From: Vibrio sp. 14G-20
GTDB taxonomy: Bacteria; Pseudomonadota; Gammaproteobacteria; Enterobacterales; Vibrionaceae
Direction: 5' to 3'
Length of the DNA: 64,000 nt
Assembly (NCBI RefSeq): GCF_026241515.1
Contig: NZ_JAPHPW010000011.1
Span: 62,001-126,000, forward strand
Shown here in pieces: positions 26,971 through 35,685 of this stretch. The position numbers and the translations under genes are program-made. Numbering within the stretch: the stretch's first letter is position 1; every line of letters begins with the position of its first letter. The notes beneath the pieces were generated by a model, which made no database searches, was not told where the DNA came from, and saw only the letters and a list, made by a program, of their open reading frames with translations.

Positions 26971-27226
26971 TTGAGAGTCTAAATCTAAGGGGAGCATTGG
27001 CTTCCCTTTTTTGTGTCTTTTAGTTTGTACTAGTCAATATGTTAATAACAAAAAATTATTAAAATGAGAACATTTAATAATTTCACTGATTTGTGTGTGT
27101 TCAGTAATATACCTAGCAATAGAGAAATAGGTGGCCTCAAGGTTAACCTCAACGAACACTACTTAGCTTCATACGACGAGTTAGCTTTATGCGACGAGGC
27201 TGAGATTAAAGTATCAAGGGCGAAAT

Positions 27227-27604
27227 ATGAAATTCCTACACACAATGATTCGAGTTGCTGATCTAGATAAGTCTATTGAGTTCTACACCAAGGTATTGGG
27301 TATGAAAGAACTTGAGCGTCATGACAATAACGATTACCGCTACACATTGGTTTTTGTTGGTTATGAGCAAGGCGGTACAACCATCGAACTGACTTACAAC
27401 TGGGACACCAACGAGTACGAAATGGGCAATGCATTTGGTCATTTGGCATTGGGTGTGGAAGATATTTACGCGGCATGTGACAAGATTAAATCGCTGGGTG
27501 GCAATGTGACTCGTGAAGCGGGCCCTGTAAAAGGTGGTTCAACACACATCGCTTTTATCACTGACCCAGACGGCTACCAAATCGAACTGATTCAACTAGG
27601 TTAA
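27227..27604 (+). CDS. gloA: Lactoylglutathione lyase (glyoxalase I)
   Basis: A 125-residue metalloenzyme turning the methylglyoxal-glutathione adduct into S-lactoylglutathione. Metal ligand regions are all present: His5 ([10 protein letters not shown]), the Glu in 'TTIELTYNW', the His in '[10 protein letters not shown]' and the Glu in 'DGYQIELIQ'. The segment '[18 protein letters not shown]' is diagnostic of Ni-type GloA. An AAGGG site precedes the ATG. It lies 14 bp before nemA and they probably form an electrophile-detoxification operon. Confidence 0.95.
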   Translation: MKFLHTMIRVADLDKSIEFYTKVLGMKELERHDNNDYRYTLVFVGYEQGGTTIELTYNWDTNEYEMGNAFGHLALGVEDIYAACDKIKSLGGNVTREAGPVKGGSTHIAFITDPDGYQIELIQLG

Positions 27605-27618
27605 TCGAGGAAATGACA

Positions 27619-28716
27619 ATGACAAACGCACTATTTCAACCAATTCAACTTGGTAATATCGAACTAAAAAACCGTATTGTTATGCCTCCGATGACTCGCT
27701 CTCGTGCAACGCAACCTGGTAATTCAGCAAACGACATGATGGCGGCTTACTACGCTCAACGCGCTTCTGCAGGTTTGATTATTGCGGAAGGCACACAAAT
27801 CTCACCTATGGGCCAAGGCTATGCTTGGACTCCAGGTATCTATTCTGACGAGCAGATTGCTGGTTGGAAAAAAGTGACTGATGCCGTACATGAAAAAGAG
27901 GGCGTTATCTTCGCTCAACTTTGGCATGTAGGCCGTGTAACACACCCAGACAACATTGGTGGTGAACAACCAATTTCGTCTTCTGCACTTAAAGCAGAAA
28001 ACGTAAAAGTATTCATCGATAACGGCACTGATGAACCGGGCTTTGTAGATGTGGTTGAACCTCGTGAGATGACGAAAGAAGACATCAAAGAAGTGGTTGA
28101 ACAGTATCGCCAAGCGGCTTTGAACGCGATTGAAGCGGGCTTTGATGGTATCGAACTTCATGCCGCGAATGGTTACTTAATCAACCAATTCATCGATTCT
28201 GAAGCAAACAACCGCACTGACGAATACGGTGGTTCAATTGAAAACCGTTTACGCTTCCTAGGCGAAGTGGTTGAAGCTATGGTTGAAGCGATCGGTGCTG
28301 ACCGTGTTGGTGTACGCCTTGCTCCGTTCACATCGTTGAATGGTACGGTTGACGCTACGCCAGTAGAGACTTACACAGCTGCGGCAGCACTACTTAACCT
28401 TTACAAAATTGTTTACCTGCACATTGCAGAGGTTGATTGGGACGATGCACCTGAAACGCCAAAAGCATTTAAAGCGGCAGTTCGTGAAGCTTACGATGGT
28501 GTCCTTATTTATGCGGGTAAATACGATAGCGAGCGTGGTGAAAAGGCCGTTGCTGAAGGTGTAACTGACATGGTTGGTTTTGGTCGTCCATTTGTTGCTA
28601 ACCCAGATTTACCTGCTCGTATTCAAAATGGTTACCCACTTGCAGCGCACGATCCAAACACATTGTTCGGTGGTGCTGAAAAAGGTTTAACAGATTACCC
28701 AGAATACGCAGGCTAA
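27619..28716 (+). CDS. nemA: N-ethylmaleimide reductase / alkene reductase (Old Yellow Enzyme)
   Basis: A 365-residue FMN-dependent TIM barrel. Family segments are 'LKNRIVMPPMTRSRA', 'FAQLWHVGRVTHPD', 'FDGIELHAANGYLINQF' (active-site His/Asn) and 'TDMVGFGRPFVANPDLP'. It reduces activated alkenes and nitro-compounds using NADPH. ATG 27619 is preferred over 27613 because the GAGG site is then eight bases away and the length equals E. coli NemA. Pairing with gloA mirrors the E. coli nemA-gloA operon in reversed order. Confidence 0.94.
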   Translation: MTNALFQPIQLGNIELKNRIVMPPMTRSRATQPGNSANDMMAAYYAQRASAGLIIAEGTQISPMGQGYAWTPGIYSDEQIAGWKKVTDAVHEKEGVIFAQLWHVGRVTHPDNIGGEQPISSSALKAENVKVFIDNGTDEPGFVDVVEPREMTKEDIKEVVEQYRQAALNAIEAGFDGIELHAANGYLINQFIDSEANNRTDEYGGSIENRLRFLGEVVEAMVEAIGADRVGVRLAPFTSLNGTVDATPVETYTAAAALLNLYKIVYLHIAEVDWDDAPETPKAFKAAVREAYDGVLIYAGKYDSERGEKAVAEGVTDMVGFGRPFVANPDLPARIQNGYPLAAHDPNTLFGGAEKGLTDYPEYAG

Positions 28717-28773
28717 AAACAGCTGCCTGAAGCAGAGTATTGAGATAGTATCTCGATCCTGTTGAATGTTTAT

Positions 28774-28808
28774 AAAAAGCAACCTTGCAGAGTCGGGTTG
28801 CTTTTTTT
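28774..28808 (+). terminator. Terminator of gloA-nemA
   Basis: Stem AAAAAGCAACC / GGGTTGCTTTTT-like with a ten-base loop and a run of seven T. It lies about 55 bp after nemA and just before the transporter gene. Confidence 0.85.
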
Positions 28809-28826
28809 GTTATTGGACCAAGTAAA

Positions 28827-29693
28827 ATGATGAACGTGAAAGCGATGCGCGGAGAGCTTTACCTTCTATTTGCCACCCTGCTAGCTGGAGTGGGATGGAT
28901 TGCATCTAAGCTGGTGGTATTAGAAATGCCTGGACCGGTGTTCATTGGTGTGCGATTCCTCGTCGCGAGTCTTATTCTTCTGCCATTTTGTATTCATCAC
29001 ATTCGTAAGCTTTCGCTTAAGCAGATTCTGTCTCTTTGCGGGGTGGGTCTGTTGTTGTCTGCCTCATTGCAGGTATGGGTGTTTGCGGTTTCAGTGACGG
29101 AAAGCTTGTCGGAAGGGGCATTCATCATGAGCTTAGCCATGATCATTGCACCGTTTGTTTCTTGGATTTTGTTTCGAGTTAAGCCTAATCGTGCGTTTTG
29201 GATGTCTTTCCCTATCGCGATTATCGGCATGCTACTGCTGACTTTGGGCAATGGTTGGAATGTCGAGCAGAGTCAGATTTACTTCTTGCTAGCATCGATG
29301 TTGTTGTCTGTTCACTTTGTGATGAACAAGCGTGTGATCACGAACATCAAGCTAATTGCTTCGATTTGTATTCAGCTTTTTGTAGTCGGAGTCAGTGGTT
29401 TGGCGTTTGCGTCTATGACGGCACAGCCGGAATTTGAAATCACCAAAACGTTAGTGTTCTGGTTTATTGTGTCGGCGGTCGTTGCGACGTCTATTCGTTA
29501 CTTATTGCAAACGGTAGGGCAGCATTCAGTGAACATGGAAGTGGCGGCACTTATTATGATTCTAGAACCAGTATGGACACTGTTACTCAGTGTGAGCATG
29601 CTCGGTGAAACGGTCGAGATGCAAAAACTGGTCGGTGGAGCGGTGATCATTGCTTCGCTGTTTTGCTACATCAAATGGTCGCGGAAAAAATAA
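28827..29693 (+). CDS. DMT/EamA family exporter
   Basis: A 288-residue inner-membrane protein with ten hydrophobic segments arranged as two EamA repeats of five; the second repeat ends in 'LEPVWTLLLSVSMLGETVEMQKLVGGAVIIASLF', the classical EamA ending. Start ATG 28827 (or 28830) follows the terminator of nemA; the longer frame would begin inside the terminator. Substrate unknown; relatives export amino acids or metabolites. Confidence 0.85.
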   Translation: MMNVKAMRGELYLLFATLLAGVGWIASKLVVLEMPGPVFIGVRFLVASLILLPFCIHHIRKLSLKQILSLCGVGLLLSASLQVWVFAVSVTESLSEGAFIMSLAMIIAPFVSWILFRVKPNRAFWMSFPIAIIGMLLLTLGNGWNVEQSQIYFLLASMLLSVHFVMNKRVITNIKLIASICIQLFVVGVSGLAFASMTAQPEFEITKTLVFWFIVSAVVATSIRYLLQTVGQHSVNMEVAALIMILEPVWTLLLSVSMLGETVEMQKLVGGAVIIASLFCYIKWSRKK

Positions 29694-29716
29694 ACCCTCG
29701 TTTAGAGCGAGGGTCT
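29684..29716. terminator. Bidirectional terminator between exporter and marR genes
   Basis: ACCCTCG-TTTAGAG-CGAGGGT with an A run on the left and TCTTATT on the right. It can serve both converging units. Confidence 0.75.
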
Positions 29717-29745
29717 TATTCAGTTTCTAAGTGGTTACTTTAGCG

Positions 29746-29777
29746 TGAGCTATTGAGCTATTGAGCTATTGAGCTAG
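29746..29777. repeat. Four tandem octamers TGAGCTAT
   Basis: Three exact copies of TGAGCTAT and a fourth ending in G run head to tail; the last copy contains the stop codon of the marR-type gene on the minus strand. A short simple repeat that may vary in copy number. Confidence 0.8.
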
Positions 29778-30202
29778 ATAGCGGCGACCATTTTTTTCAG
29801 TAAACCGATCATCTGTTGCTGCTCTTTTGCATCAAGCGCGGCCATTAGCTCTTCATTCAACTTAACTGGGATGGGTATTAACACTTCTTCAAGTGCTTTA
29901 CCTTTCTCGGTTAGGTAGATTCTAAAAGAGCGACGACTGTTTGGGTCAGCTCTGCGTTCTACCAGTTCAAGCTTTTCCAACTTATCTAATGTTCGTGTTG
30001 TCGTTGAGTTTTCTACTTTCGACTTAGCGGCAATATCACGCTGGGTAACGCCTTCTTCTTCCCATAAACACATCAGGGTTGGCCACAATGCGATGCTTAA
30101 GCCGTGCTTTTTTAGCTCAAGGTCGAAATCTTTGGTCGCTTTGTTGGCGATCACATTGATCATCCATCCAAAACTATTCTGTCTATCAAACTCTTCTGGC
30201 AT
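29774..30202 (-). CDS. MarR family transcriptional regulator
   Basis: A 142-residue winged-helix regulator: 'LSIALWPTLMCLWEEEGVTQRDIAAKSKVENSTTTRTLDKLEKLELVERRADPNSRRSFRIYLTEKGK' covers the DNA-binding helix and the wing. It lies 17 bp after the b561 gene on the same strand, so it is probably made from the promoter beside the 48-bp palindrome at 30898-30945 and may bind it, repressing its own unit and the divergent cytochrome c' gene. Confidence 0.88.
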   Translation of the reverse strand: MPEEFDRQNSFGWMINVIANKATKDFDLELKKHGLSIALWPTLMCLWEEEGVTQRDIAAKSKVENSTTTRTLDKLEKLELVERRADPNSRRSFRIYLTEKGKALEEVLIPIPVKLNEELMAALDAKEQQQMIGLLKKMVAAI

Positions 30203-30219
30203 TCGTTAGTCCCTAATTC

Positions 30220-30861
30220 TTATGACATAACAACTATTGCCATCGTAACTAATACCGACGCAATTAGCACCAACAACGCTTTTCTATTTGATGAAAAAGC
30301 CAATTGAGTGCCATTTCCGAAATGAGCTGTGGATAACGATTGATTTTGTTTGCCTGTGATCATAGCGCGAACCAAAGGCTTTGAGCGCAGTTTGTAGATG
30401 ATAATAGCCACCAAGTGCAGTACGACAAAGACCACTAACATGCGAGCGGCAATGGCATGTACCGCACATAACACATCGAATACGGCATCAGTAATCACGA
30501 GTTCCGAGCCTGGAATCGCATCAAAGAAACCAGCAATAATAAGCCCTGTCATACATTGGATAAACAGAGTCGTGATCATTCCTATCACCATCCATGCACC
30601 CAACGGATTATGTCCCGGTTTTGGGCGAGCCTTTCCACGTAAGTAATTCCAAGCCGATTTCGGGGAGCTAATGAATTGAGAAAAACGACTGGTATCACTG
30701 CCGACGATTCCCCAAACCAAGCGCCATAAAATCAGACTGAACAGTGCGAGGCCTAAGTAAACATGGGGGCCTTGTCCGTTAAATCCTGATGCTGCAAGAC
30801 CAATAAAGAGTGCGGCTTGAAGCCAGTGATAAAGTCGAGTTGGTAGATCCCAGATTTTCAT
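30220..30861 (-). CDS. Di-haem cytochrome b561 (Ni/Fe-hydrogenase b-type-like)
   Basis: A 213-residue inner-membrane cytochrome with four main helices and a fifth C-terminal one. Histidines for haem are in 'RLYHWLQAALF', 'GPHVYLGLAL', 'AVHAIAARM' and 'VVLHLVAII'. Proteins of this type often pair with a periplasmic cytochrome c', which is exactly the divergent neighbour. First gene of the unit with marR. Confidence 0.88.
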   Translation of the reverse strand: MKIWDLPTRLYHWLQAALFIGLAASGFNGQGPHVYLGLALFSLILWRLVWGIVGSDTSRFSQFISSPKSAWNYLRGKARPKPGHNPLGAWMVIGMITTLFIQCMTGLIIAGFFDAIPGSELVITDAVFDVLCAVHAIAARMLVVFVVLHLVAIIIYKLRSKPLVRAMITGKQNQSLSTAHFGNGTQLAFSSNRKALLVLIASVLVTMAIVVMS

Positions 30862-30897
30862 AATGCTTTTCCTGTTCGTAAATTTGCTTTATGAGAA

Positions 30898-30945
30898 TAA
30901 TTTACACAACAATAGTTGCATGTGCAACTATTGTTGTGTAAATTA
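30898..30945. promoter_or_regulatory. 48-bp near-perfect palindrome between cytochrome b561 and c' genes
   Basis: Twenty-three base pairs match perfectly on each side of a 2-bp centre (TG at 30921-30922). The core reads ATAGTTGCA-TG-TGCAACTAT, a MarR-type operator pattern. Each arm contains its own smaller dyad (CAAC-AATA-GTTG left, CAAC-TATT-GTTG right), so three overlapping sites are possible. It lies 37 bp from the b561 start and 109 bp from the cytochrome c' start. Confidence 0.85.
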
Positions 30946-30959
30946 AATGCATCTCTTCG

Positions 30960-30986
30960 ATTACGGTTGAACTATCAAGCCGTAAT
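30960..30986. promoter_or_regulatory. Second dyad in the cytochrome divergent region
   Basis: ATTACGG and CCGTAAT enclose an inner TTGA-N4-TCAA, giving an imperfect 27-bp dyad 15 bp from the large palindrome. It may bind a second regulator or take part in the cytochrome c' promoter. No named consensus matches well. Confidence 0.4.
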
Positions 30987-31053
30987 TCACTAAGAAACCA
31001 ATCAGTAATTAACGAAGAAATCACTGAATCACTTAACCATTAGGAATGACACT

Positions 31054-31491
31054 ATGAAAAAATTCACGATCGCTTTAATCATCGCACTACCAACGATTGC
31101 TCTACCTATGATCTCTGCAGCCGCAGCGGATGTTGTAAATAATCGTCAACAGGCTTTTAGCTCTATTGAAGAGGTCAGTAAACAAGTCGATTCAGAATTG
31201 AATAGCAGTGAAGTGGATTGGCTGAAGGTGGGCGAGTTAAGTGACATGTTGGTGGAACATGGTGATGTCTTGAACGCGAGTTTTGCTGAAGCTGACACAG
31301 GAGGTAAGGCCAAGAAGGAGATTTGGAGCAAGCCTGAGAAATTTAACCAACTGATGTTACAGATGAACCAAGGCTTTGCAGAGCTGTATCAGGCGAGTGT
31401 TGAACAAGACTTGTCGAGTGCAGAGCAAGGGTTAAATTCTGCGAATAAGACCTGCAAAGGGTGTCACCGTACTTATCGTTCTCGTTGGTAA
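31054..31491 (+). CDS. Cytochrome c' (class II c-type cytochrome)
   Basis: A 145-residue periplasmic protein with a signal peptide (ending ISAAA-A), a four-helix bundle and the haem-binding CKGCH motif near the C-terminus (about residues 132-136), as in cytochromes c' and c-556. Cytochromes c' bind nitric oxide or shuttle electrons, and their genes often sit by a b561 partner, as here. Transcribed alone, divergent from the b561-marR unit. Confidence 0.9.
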   Translation: MKKFTIALIIALPTIALPMISAAAADVVNNRQQAFSSIEEVSKQVDSELNSSEVDWLKVGELSDMLVEHGDVLNASFAEADTGGKAKKEIWSKPEKFNQLMLQMNQGFAELYQASVEQDLSSAEQGLNSANKTCKGCHRTYRSRW

Positions 31492-31518
31492 CGATTCTAA
31501 CAACGATCTTTGAATACA

Positions 31519-31544
31519 GGTGGTAAAGTCGAACCCTTACCACC
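31519..31544 (+). terminator. Weak hairpin after cytochrome c' gene
   Basis: GGTGGTAA and TTACCACC pair around a ten-base loop 28 bp after the stop. There is no T-tail, so it may end transcription poorly or only stabilise the mRNA end. Confidence 0.45.
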
Positions 31545-31621
31545 ATAGTCCTATCGCACAGCCTTCTTTTCTTTGTGCTATCAATTCGAATGCACTAGGG
31601 GCGGGAAAGGACGTGAATGAA

Positions 31622-32116
31622 TTAGTCGCGAATAGTGACTTTTGTAATCACAATATCTTCGCAAGGCACATCTTCGTGTCCCCAGCGAATGGTTGTTGGT
31701 GCTTCCGCAATTTTGTTTACGACATCCATACCCGCCGAAACCTTACCGAATACCGCGTAACCCCAACCAGCATTGGTTGTTGAGGTGTGATCTAGGAAAT
31801 CGTTGTCATCAAGGTTGATGAAGAACTGCGCCGTTGCAGAATGTGGTGCATCAGTACGAGCCATTGCCACAGAACCAATCACATTCTTCAAGCCACGGTT
31901 TGCTTCGTTGACGATTGGAGCGCGAGTTGGTTTTTCTGTCATGTCGATAGTGTGACCACCACCTTGAATCATGAAACCTTCAATAACACGGTGAAATGTC
32001 GTGCCTTCGTAGAAACCGTCTTGGCAGTATTTAAGGAAGTTTTTCGACGTTACTGGCGCTTTTTCAAGGTTCAGTTCAATCTCGATATCGCCAAAGTTGG
32101 TGGTGAAAGTAATCAT
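31622..32116 (-). CDS. ppiB: Peptidyl-prolyl cis-trans isomerase B (cyclophilin)
   Basis: A 164-residue cytoplasmic cyclophilin, the same length as E. coli PpiB. Active-site segments are '[16 protein letters not shown]' (catalytic Arg and Phe/Met/Gln), '[22 protein letters not shown]' and '[16 protein letters not shown]'. No signal peptide. It speeds proline isomerisation during folding. Transcribed alone. Confidence 0.95.
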   Translation of the reverse strand: MITFTTNFGDIEIELNLEKAPVTSKNFLKYCQDGFYEGTTFHRVIEGFMIQGGGHTIDMTEKPTRAPIVNEANRGLKNVIGSVAMARTDAPHSATAQFFINLDDNDFLDHTSTTNAGWGYAVFGKVSAGMDVVNKIAEAPTTIRWGHEDVPCEDIVITKVTIRD

Positions 32117-32239
32117 AGGGCTACCTAAAGTTGAAGTTTTACTGAGTCGTAATGACGAAAGTGGGTTGCAGTATAGGGAAAATAACAGCGGATACCAGTG
32201 ATGGTTTTATTGTGGTTAAATTCTCGTCAACCACCAAAA

Positions 32240-32848
32240 TCACGCCCGATATTGCTTAAGGAACATCTCGACACTTGAAGTAATGATCACTTGTTTGTGC
32301 GCAGCATCCGGTGACGGCACATGGCCAATGATTTGCGGCCAAAATGCAAAAGACTTAAGCAGGCCAATGAACTGCGTGGAGGCGAATTGTGGGTCTAGTT
32401 CTACTAAACGACCGTCTGCTAATGCAGCTTTAATCCAGGTTGTGAGTCCACTTTCCGCTTGGGAATATTTTTCCATCGCTTGATGTGCCAGTTCGGCATT
32501 ATGGAAATACTCAGAAAAGAGTACACGTGACAGGTCGATAAAGCCTTCTGACTCAAGTAACTCAAGTTCTTGGTTGGCTATCGACGAAAGTTGTTCTTCA
32601 AGTGGCAGTTCTGCTTGATAAGGGAAATGCGTCGCGGCCAGAGTTTTGCTCCAAATACTGTCTAGAATCTCATCTAAAAGCAGTTCTTTGCTGGCAAAGT
32701 GATTGTATACGGTGCGTTTTGATACCTCCGCGCGGCTCGATATTTTATCCATGCTGGTGGCCTTGTAGCCATGCTCAGTAAACTCTGCGATAGCAGCGGC
32801 AACGATCGATTCACGTTTTCTTTGGCTCAGCGTTTTTTTTACAGTCAT
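32240..32848 (-). CDS. TetR/AcrR family regulator
   Basis: About 202 residues. N-terminal DNA-binding domain 'IVAAAIAEFTEHGYKATSMDKISSRAEVSKRTVYNHFASKELLLDEIL'; the rest matches the AcrR-type C-terminal domain seen in many vibrio regulators (LDPQFASTQFIGLLKSFAFWPQ). ATG 32848 is preferred over a TTG at 32863. It is divergent from the TrpD2-like gene; whether it regulates that gene or acts elsewhere is not visible. Confidence 0.85.
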   Translation of the reverse strand: MTVKKTLSQRKRESIVAAAIAEFTEHGYKATSMDKISSRAEVSKRTVYNHFASKELLLDEILDSIWSKTLAATHFPYQAELPLEEQLSSIANQELELLESEGFIDLSRVLFSEYFHNAELAHQAMEKYSQAESGLTTWIKAALADGRLVELDPQFASTQFIGLLKSFAFWPQIIGHVPSPDAAHKQVIITSSVEMFLKQYRA

Positions 32849-33045
32849 CGGGATACTACTCAATATGTCGCGGTTAGCATTGCATACGATAATTGTACAC
32901 CAGTAAGTTTACTTTTAGAACACCAATCCACGTATTGGTAATTCGATCGATAACAACTGAATCGCTTTGCAATGCACTGTGGGTATCATAGAATCGAAAG
33001 TGTATTCGAATTTTATTGATATCAACGGAAGAGAATAAACAATCA

Positions 33046-34002
33046 ATGAGTAGTATTTTAGAGTGTATTCGTACAGTTGGACGAGGAGAAAGAGGGCGCA
33101 AGCCTTTATCGTTCGAACAAGCCTACCGCATCATGGATGAGTATTTAAGCGGAGAGGTCGGTGACGACCAAATGGCTATGCTACTGATGCTGATTCGTGT
33201 GCAGAATGAAACCAATGAAGAGATCGCTGGCTTTGTAAAAGCGTTTCAATCTCGAGTGCCAGACTTGGGCGCCGATATTGATTGGCCGTGTTATGCAGGT
33301 AAGCGTAACGATAACGCCAGTGGTAAGCCTTGGAACTTGTTGGCAGCAAAAATCTTAGCTGACAATGGCTATAAAGTGTTAATGCATGGCTATATGGATA
33401 AGCCGAGCGGTAGGACGCACGTTGAAAGCCATTTGCAAGATGTCGGTGTGCAAAGTGCTGAGAACCCTGAACATGCTAAGTCGATTCTTGAACAAGACGG
33501 CATTGCTTATTTACCGCTAGCTAACTTTGCGCCCGAAGCACAAACCATGATTGGTTGGAAACACCGCTACGGTTTGAGAACACCAATTAACACGGTAGTT
33601 CGAGCATTGAATCCTGGTGGTGGCCGTTTAGGTCTGCGTGGCAGTTTCCATCCTGGCTTTCCACAACTTCATGCGGAAGTTGAGCATGTTATTGGCAATA
33701 AATCCCACTCGGTGATTTCATTCAAAGGGATGAACGGTGAGTCGGAATATAATCCTAAAGTTAGCCAAACGGTGTGGATGAGCTCCCCTGACAAAGTCGA
33801 ATCGTTCTACTGGGAAGAGATGATGAACCTAGAGTTGCCACTTCCTAGTCAATGTGTACTTGGCACATCGGCTGAAGAGATGGCGCTAATGGCGAATACC
33901 GTTGTCGACAGCATGACAGCTATTCTCTTTGCAGATACGCACGATAAAACTGAGGCATACCAGAAAGCGGTGCGCCTGTGGTATGAGTATTGTGCGCGTT
34001 AG
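33046..34002 (+). CDS. Glycosyltransferase-family protein YbiB/TrpD2-like
   Basis: A 318-residue protein of the anthranilate phosphoribosyltransferase fold. The N-terminal helical domain (LSFEQAYRIMDEYLSGEVGDDQMAMLLMLIRVQNETNEEI) matches the TrpD small domain, and 'GLRTPINTVVRALNP' aligns with the TrpD 'GxRTxxNxxxxLxNP' motif. The phosphate-binding GTGG of true TrpD is replaced, and there are no trp genes around, so it is most like TrpD2/YbiB, which binds nucleic acid instead of acting in tryptophan synthesis. Confidence 0.8.
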   Translation: MSSILECIRTVGRGERGRKPLSFEQAYRIMDEYLSGEVGDDQMAMLLMLIRVQNETNEEIAGFVKAFQSRVPDLGADIDWPCYAGKRNDNASGKPWNLLAAKILADNGYKVLMHGYMDKPSGRTHVESHLQDVGVQSAENPEHAKSILEQDGIAYLPLANFAPEAQTMIGWKHRYGLRTPINTVVRALNPGGGRLGLRGSFHPGFPQLHAEVEHVIGNKSHSVISFKGMNGESEYNPKVSQTVWMSSPDKVESFYWEEMMNLELPLPSQCVLGTSAEEMALMANTVVDSMTAILFADTHDKTEAYQKAVRLWYEYCAR

Positions 34003-34026
34003 ATGGTGGTTTGTAACCAATGAGAG

Positions 34027-34052
34027 AAGGTCAGCGAGCGCTGGCCTTTTTT
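34027..34052 (+). terminator. Rho-independent terminator
   Basis: AAGGTCAGCG-AG-CGCTGGCCTT followed by TTTT, 25 bp after the TrpD2-like gene. Confidence 0.8.
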
Positions 34053-34100
34053 ATGCTTAATTTCTAGCAAGGGCTTTTCGTGAACGCCCAAACAATAAAG

Positions 34101-34385
34101 CTACTTCACTCGCATCAAGCGATGCATTTTGTCTTCGAACTGAATCTCAATCACCTGTGAGATTTTCATCTTATCAACACGATCAAGCATTCTCGCTTGG
34201 TAATCACGTTTTTTCATCCACTCTAGCGGTTCTTTAAATCCATCTTCATTAATCACAAACGACTGATCGGTAATGGAGTCTTCAAAGATATGAACCACCC
34301 AAATGCGTGATTGGAAATCCAGTAACTTGCTAAAGTAGCTTTTTAACTTAGATAAGGAGTTAGAGAGATACGTTTGAGAAGACAT
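34101..34385 (-). CDS. Small conserved protein of unknown function
   Basis: A 94-residue soluble protein starting MSSQTYLSNSL. It is rich in charged and aromatic residues (FQSRIWVVHIFEDSITDQSFVINEDG; PLEWMKKRDYQARMLDRVDK) and has no signal or membrane segment. The start at 34385 is chosen because residues upstream do not look protein-like; no strong ribosome-binding site is seen, so the start is uncertain. Function unknown. Confidence 0.55.
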   Translation of the reverse strand: MSSQTYLSNSLSKLKSYFSKLLDFQSRIWVVHIFEDSITDQSFVINEDGFKEPLEWMKKRDYQARMLDRVDKMKISQVIEIQFEDKMHRLMRVK

Positions 34386-34563
34386 AGTAAACCGTATTTG
34401 GACAATGAAAATCGGCAAGGGCGCCGTCTGATCATTATATCCTTTACCCGTTAGGCTTGTCAGGTCGAATTCGGCAGCCATTCATGGCTATTGCGCTTGC
34501 TAATGCTTTGCTATTGTTACTGTGGCTGCCAGTTCGTGATTAACCAAACCAGTGTCGGATTCA

Positions 34564-34797
34564 CTATTTTATGAATAGGCCGAAGTCGATCTCTTGCTCT
34601 CTTTGATATTTTACCAGCTTCACTTTTAGGTCGTGTTTTGCTGCTAAGTCAATGGCTAAACACGACATGCGTTTTATCTCATCAACGCAGCTTGAAATAA
34701 GCGGTTGTTCTTGATTATCGATAGTGGCGATGAGTGTGTTTTCTGTACCGTCGTTACCTGCATAAACATACGCGTACATGTTGTTGTCGTGTTGCAT
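34564..34797 (-). CDS. Small conserved protein of unknown function
   Basis: A 77-residue soluble protein (MQHDNNMYAYVYAGNDG..., then a helix 'SSCVDEIKRMSCLAIDLAAKHDLKVKLVKY'). A TAGGAAG ribosome-binding site lies six bases before the ATG, which supports it as a real gene. No motif recognised. Confidence 0.6.
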   Translation of the reverse strand: MQHDNNMYAYVYAGNDGTENTLIATIDNQEQPLISSCVDEIKRMSCLAIDLAAKHDLKVKLVKYQREQEIDFGLFIK

Positions 34798-35098
34798 AAA
34801 CTTCCTAAATCGGGATTTCTAATTATTAGTGCGGTGAAGATTACAGGGTTTATTTACGCAGGCTAGTTCGGTGAAGTAAGGTTAAGCAAGAGAAAGTAAG
34901 GCTTTGTAAGGGCTATTTTTTTCTTTTTTTAGTGTTCGAAAACGTGCTCAACCCTTTGTTTGTCTCACTTTTTTGTCTTGTTAGGTTTTGCCTATCAATA
35001 AAATTGTTGAAATCCATTTAGTAAAATCAAGATTTTAGACAACAATTAACTTAACGAGATAGAAAAATATATGACGCAAAGTATTTAGGGAGAACGCA
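34798..35098. other. Intergenic region before the CBS-domain gene
   Basis: AT-rich, about 300 bp, carrying the divergent promoters of the small hypothetical gene and the CBS-domain gene. I see no convincing operator or RNA element in it. Confidence 0.4.
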
Positions 35099-35515
35099 AT
35101 GCATTCTATTAAAGTGAAAGATTACATGACGCAGCAGGTTGTGACATTTACTCCTGATATGCCGTTAAGTCTAGCGTTAGACAAAGTGATGCGTAGCCAC
35201 CACATGGGTGGGCCCGTAATCGATGATAACGAACAAGTGATTGGCTTCCTTTCAGAGCAAGATTTACTCGAGAAATTAGTGAAGGTCAGTTACTTCTGCC
35301 AAGACACACACATTGTGGGTGACTGCATGTACCAAGAAGTACTGTCTGTTTCACCTGATTTATCCATTATTGAATTAGCAGACATGATGCAGGTTGGAAA
35401 ACCTAAAGCATACCCTGTGATCGATAATCGAAAACTGGTGGGTATTATCACCAGAACTGATGTTTTGAGAGCAATCGGCAAGAACTTGGAAGAATGCTTC
35501 AAACATCAGGTATAG
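35099..35515 (+). CDS. CBS-domain protein
   Basis: A 138-residue protein made almost wholly of a CBS pair: first CBS 'VKDYMTQQVVTFTPDMPLSLALDKVMRSHHMGGPVIDDNEQVIGFLSEQDLL' (about 4-60) and second 'VGDCMYQEVLSVSPDLSIIELADMMQ...YPVIDNRKLVGIITRTDVLRAI' (about 72-128). Such modules bind adenine nucleotides and act as energy or ionic sensors. A strong AGGGAGA site precedes the ATG. Its partner is unknown. Confidence 0.88.
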   Translation: MHSIKVKDYMTQQVVTFTPDMPLSLALDKVMRSHHMGGPVIDDNEQVIGFLSEQDLLEKLVKVSYFCQDTHIVGDCMYQEVLSVSPDLSIIELADMMQVGKPKAYPVIDNRKLVGIITRTDVLRAIGKNLEECFKHQV

Positions 35516-35556
35516 TAGCGTGTTAAGAACGATTATTTTTCTCAATACCCTCAATT

Positions 35557-35583
35557 GAAAAAGGCGCACTCGCGCCTTTTTTC
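35557..35583 (+). terminator. Rho-independent terminator
   Basis: AAAAAGGCGC-ACTC-GCGCCTTTTTT hairpin with T run, about 42 bp after the CBS-domain gene. Confidence 0.9.
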
Positions 35584-35685
35584 TGTATAGAACTTTTCTT
35601 GGTCGATCCTTTCTTTGTGGATCTCTAGCCGGTTGATTAGTTTATTGGGCGTTAGCTCTTGGGTATTCCAACTTTTGGAGATTTC

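Noticed and set aside
27064..27261. Plus-strand 65-codon frame before gloA
   Set aside because: Overlaps the gloA start in another frame and has no ribosome-binding site.
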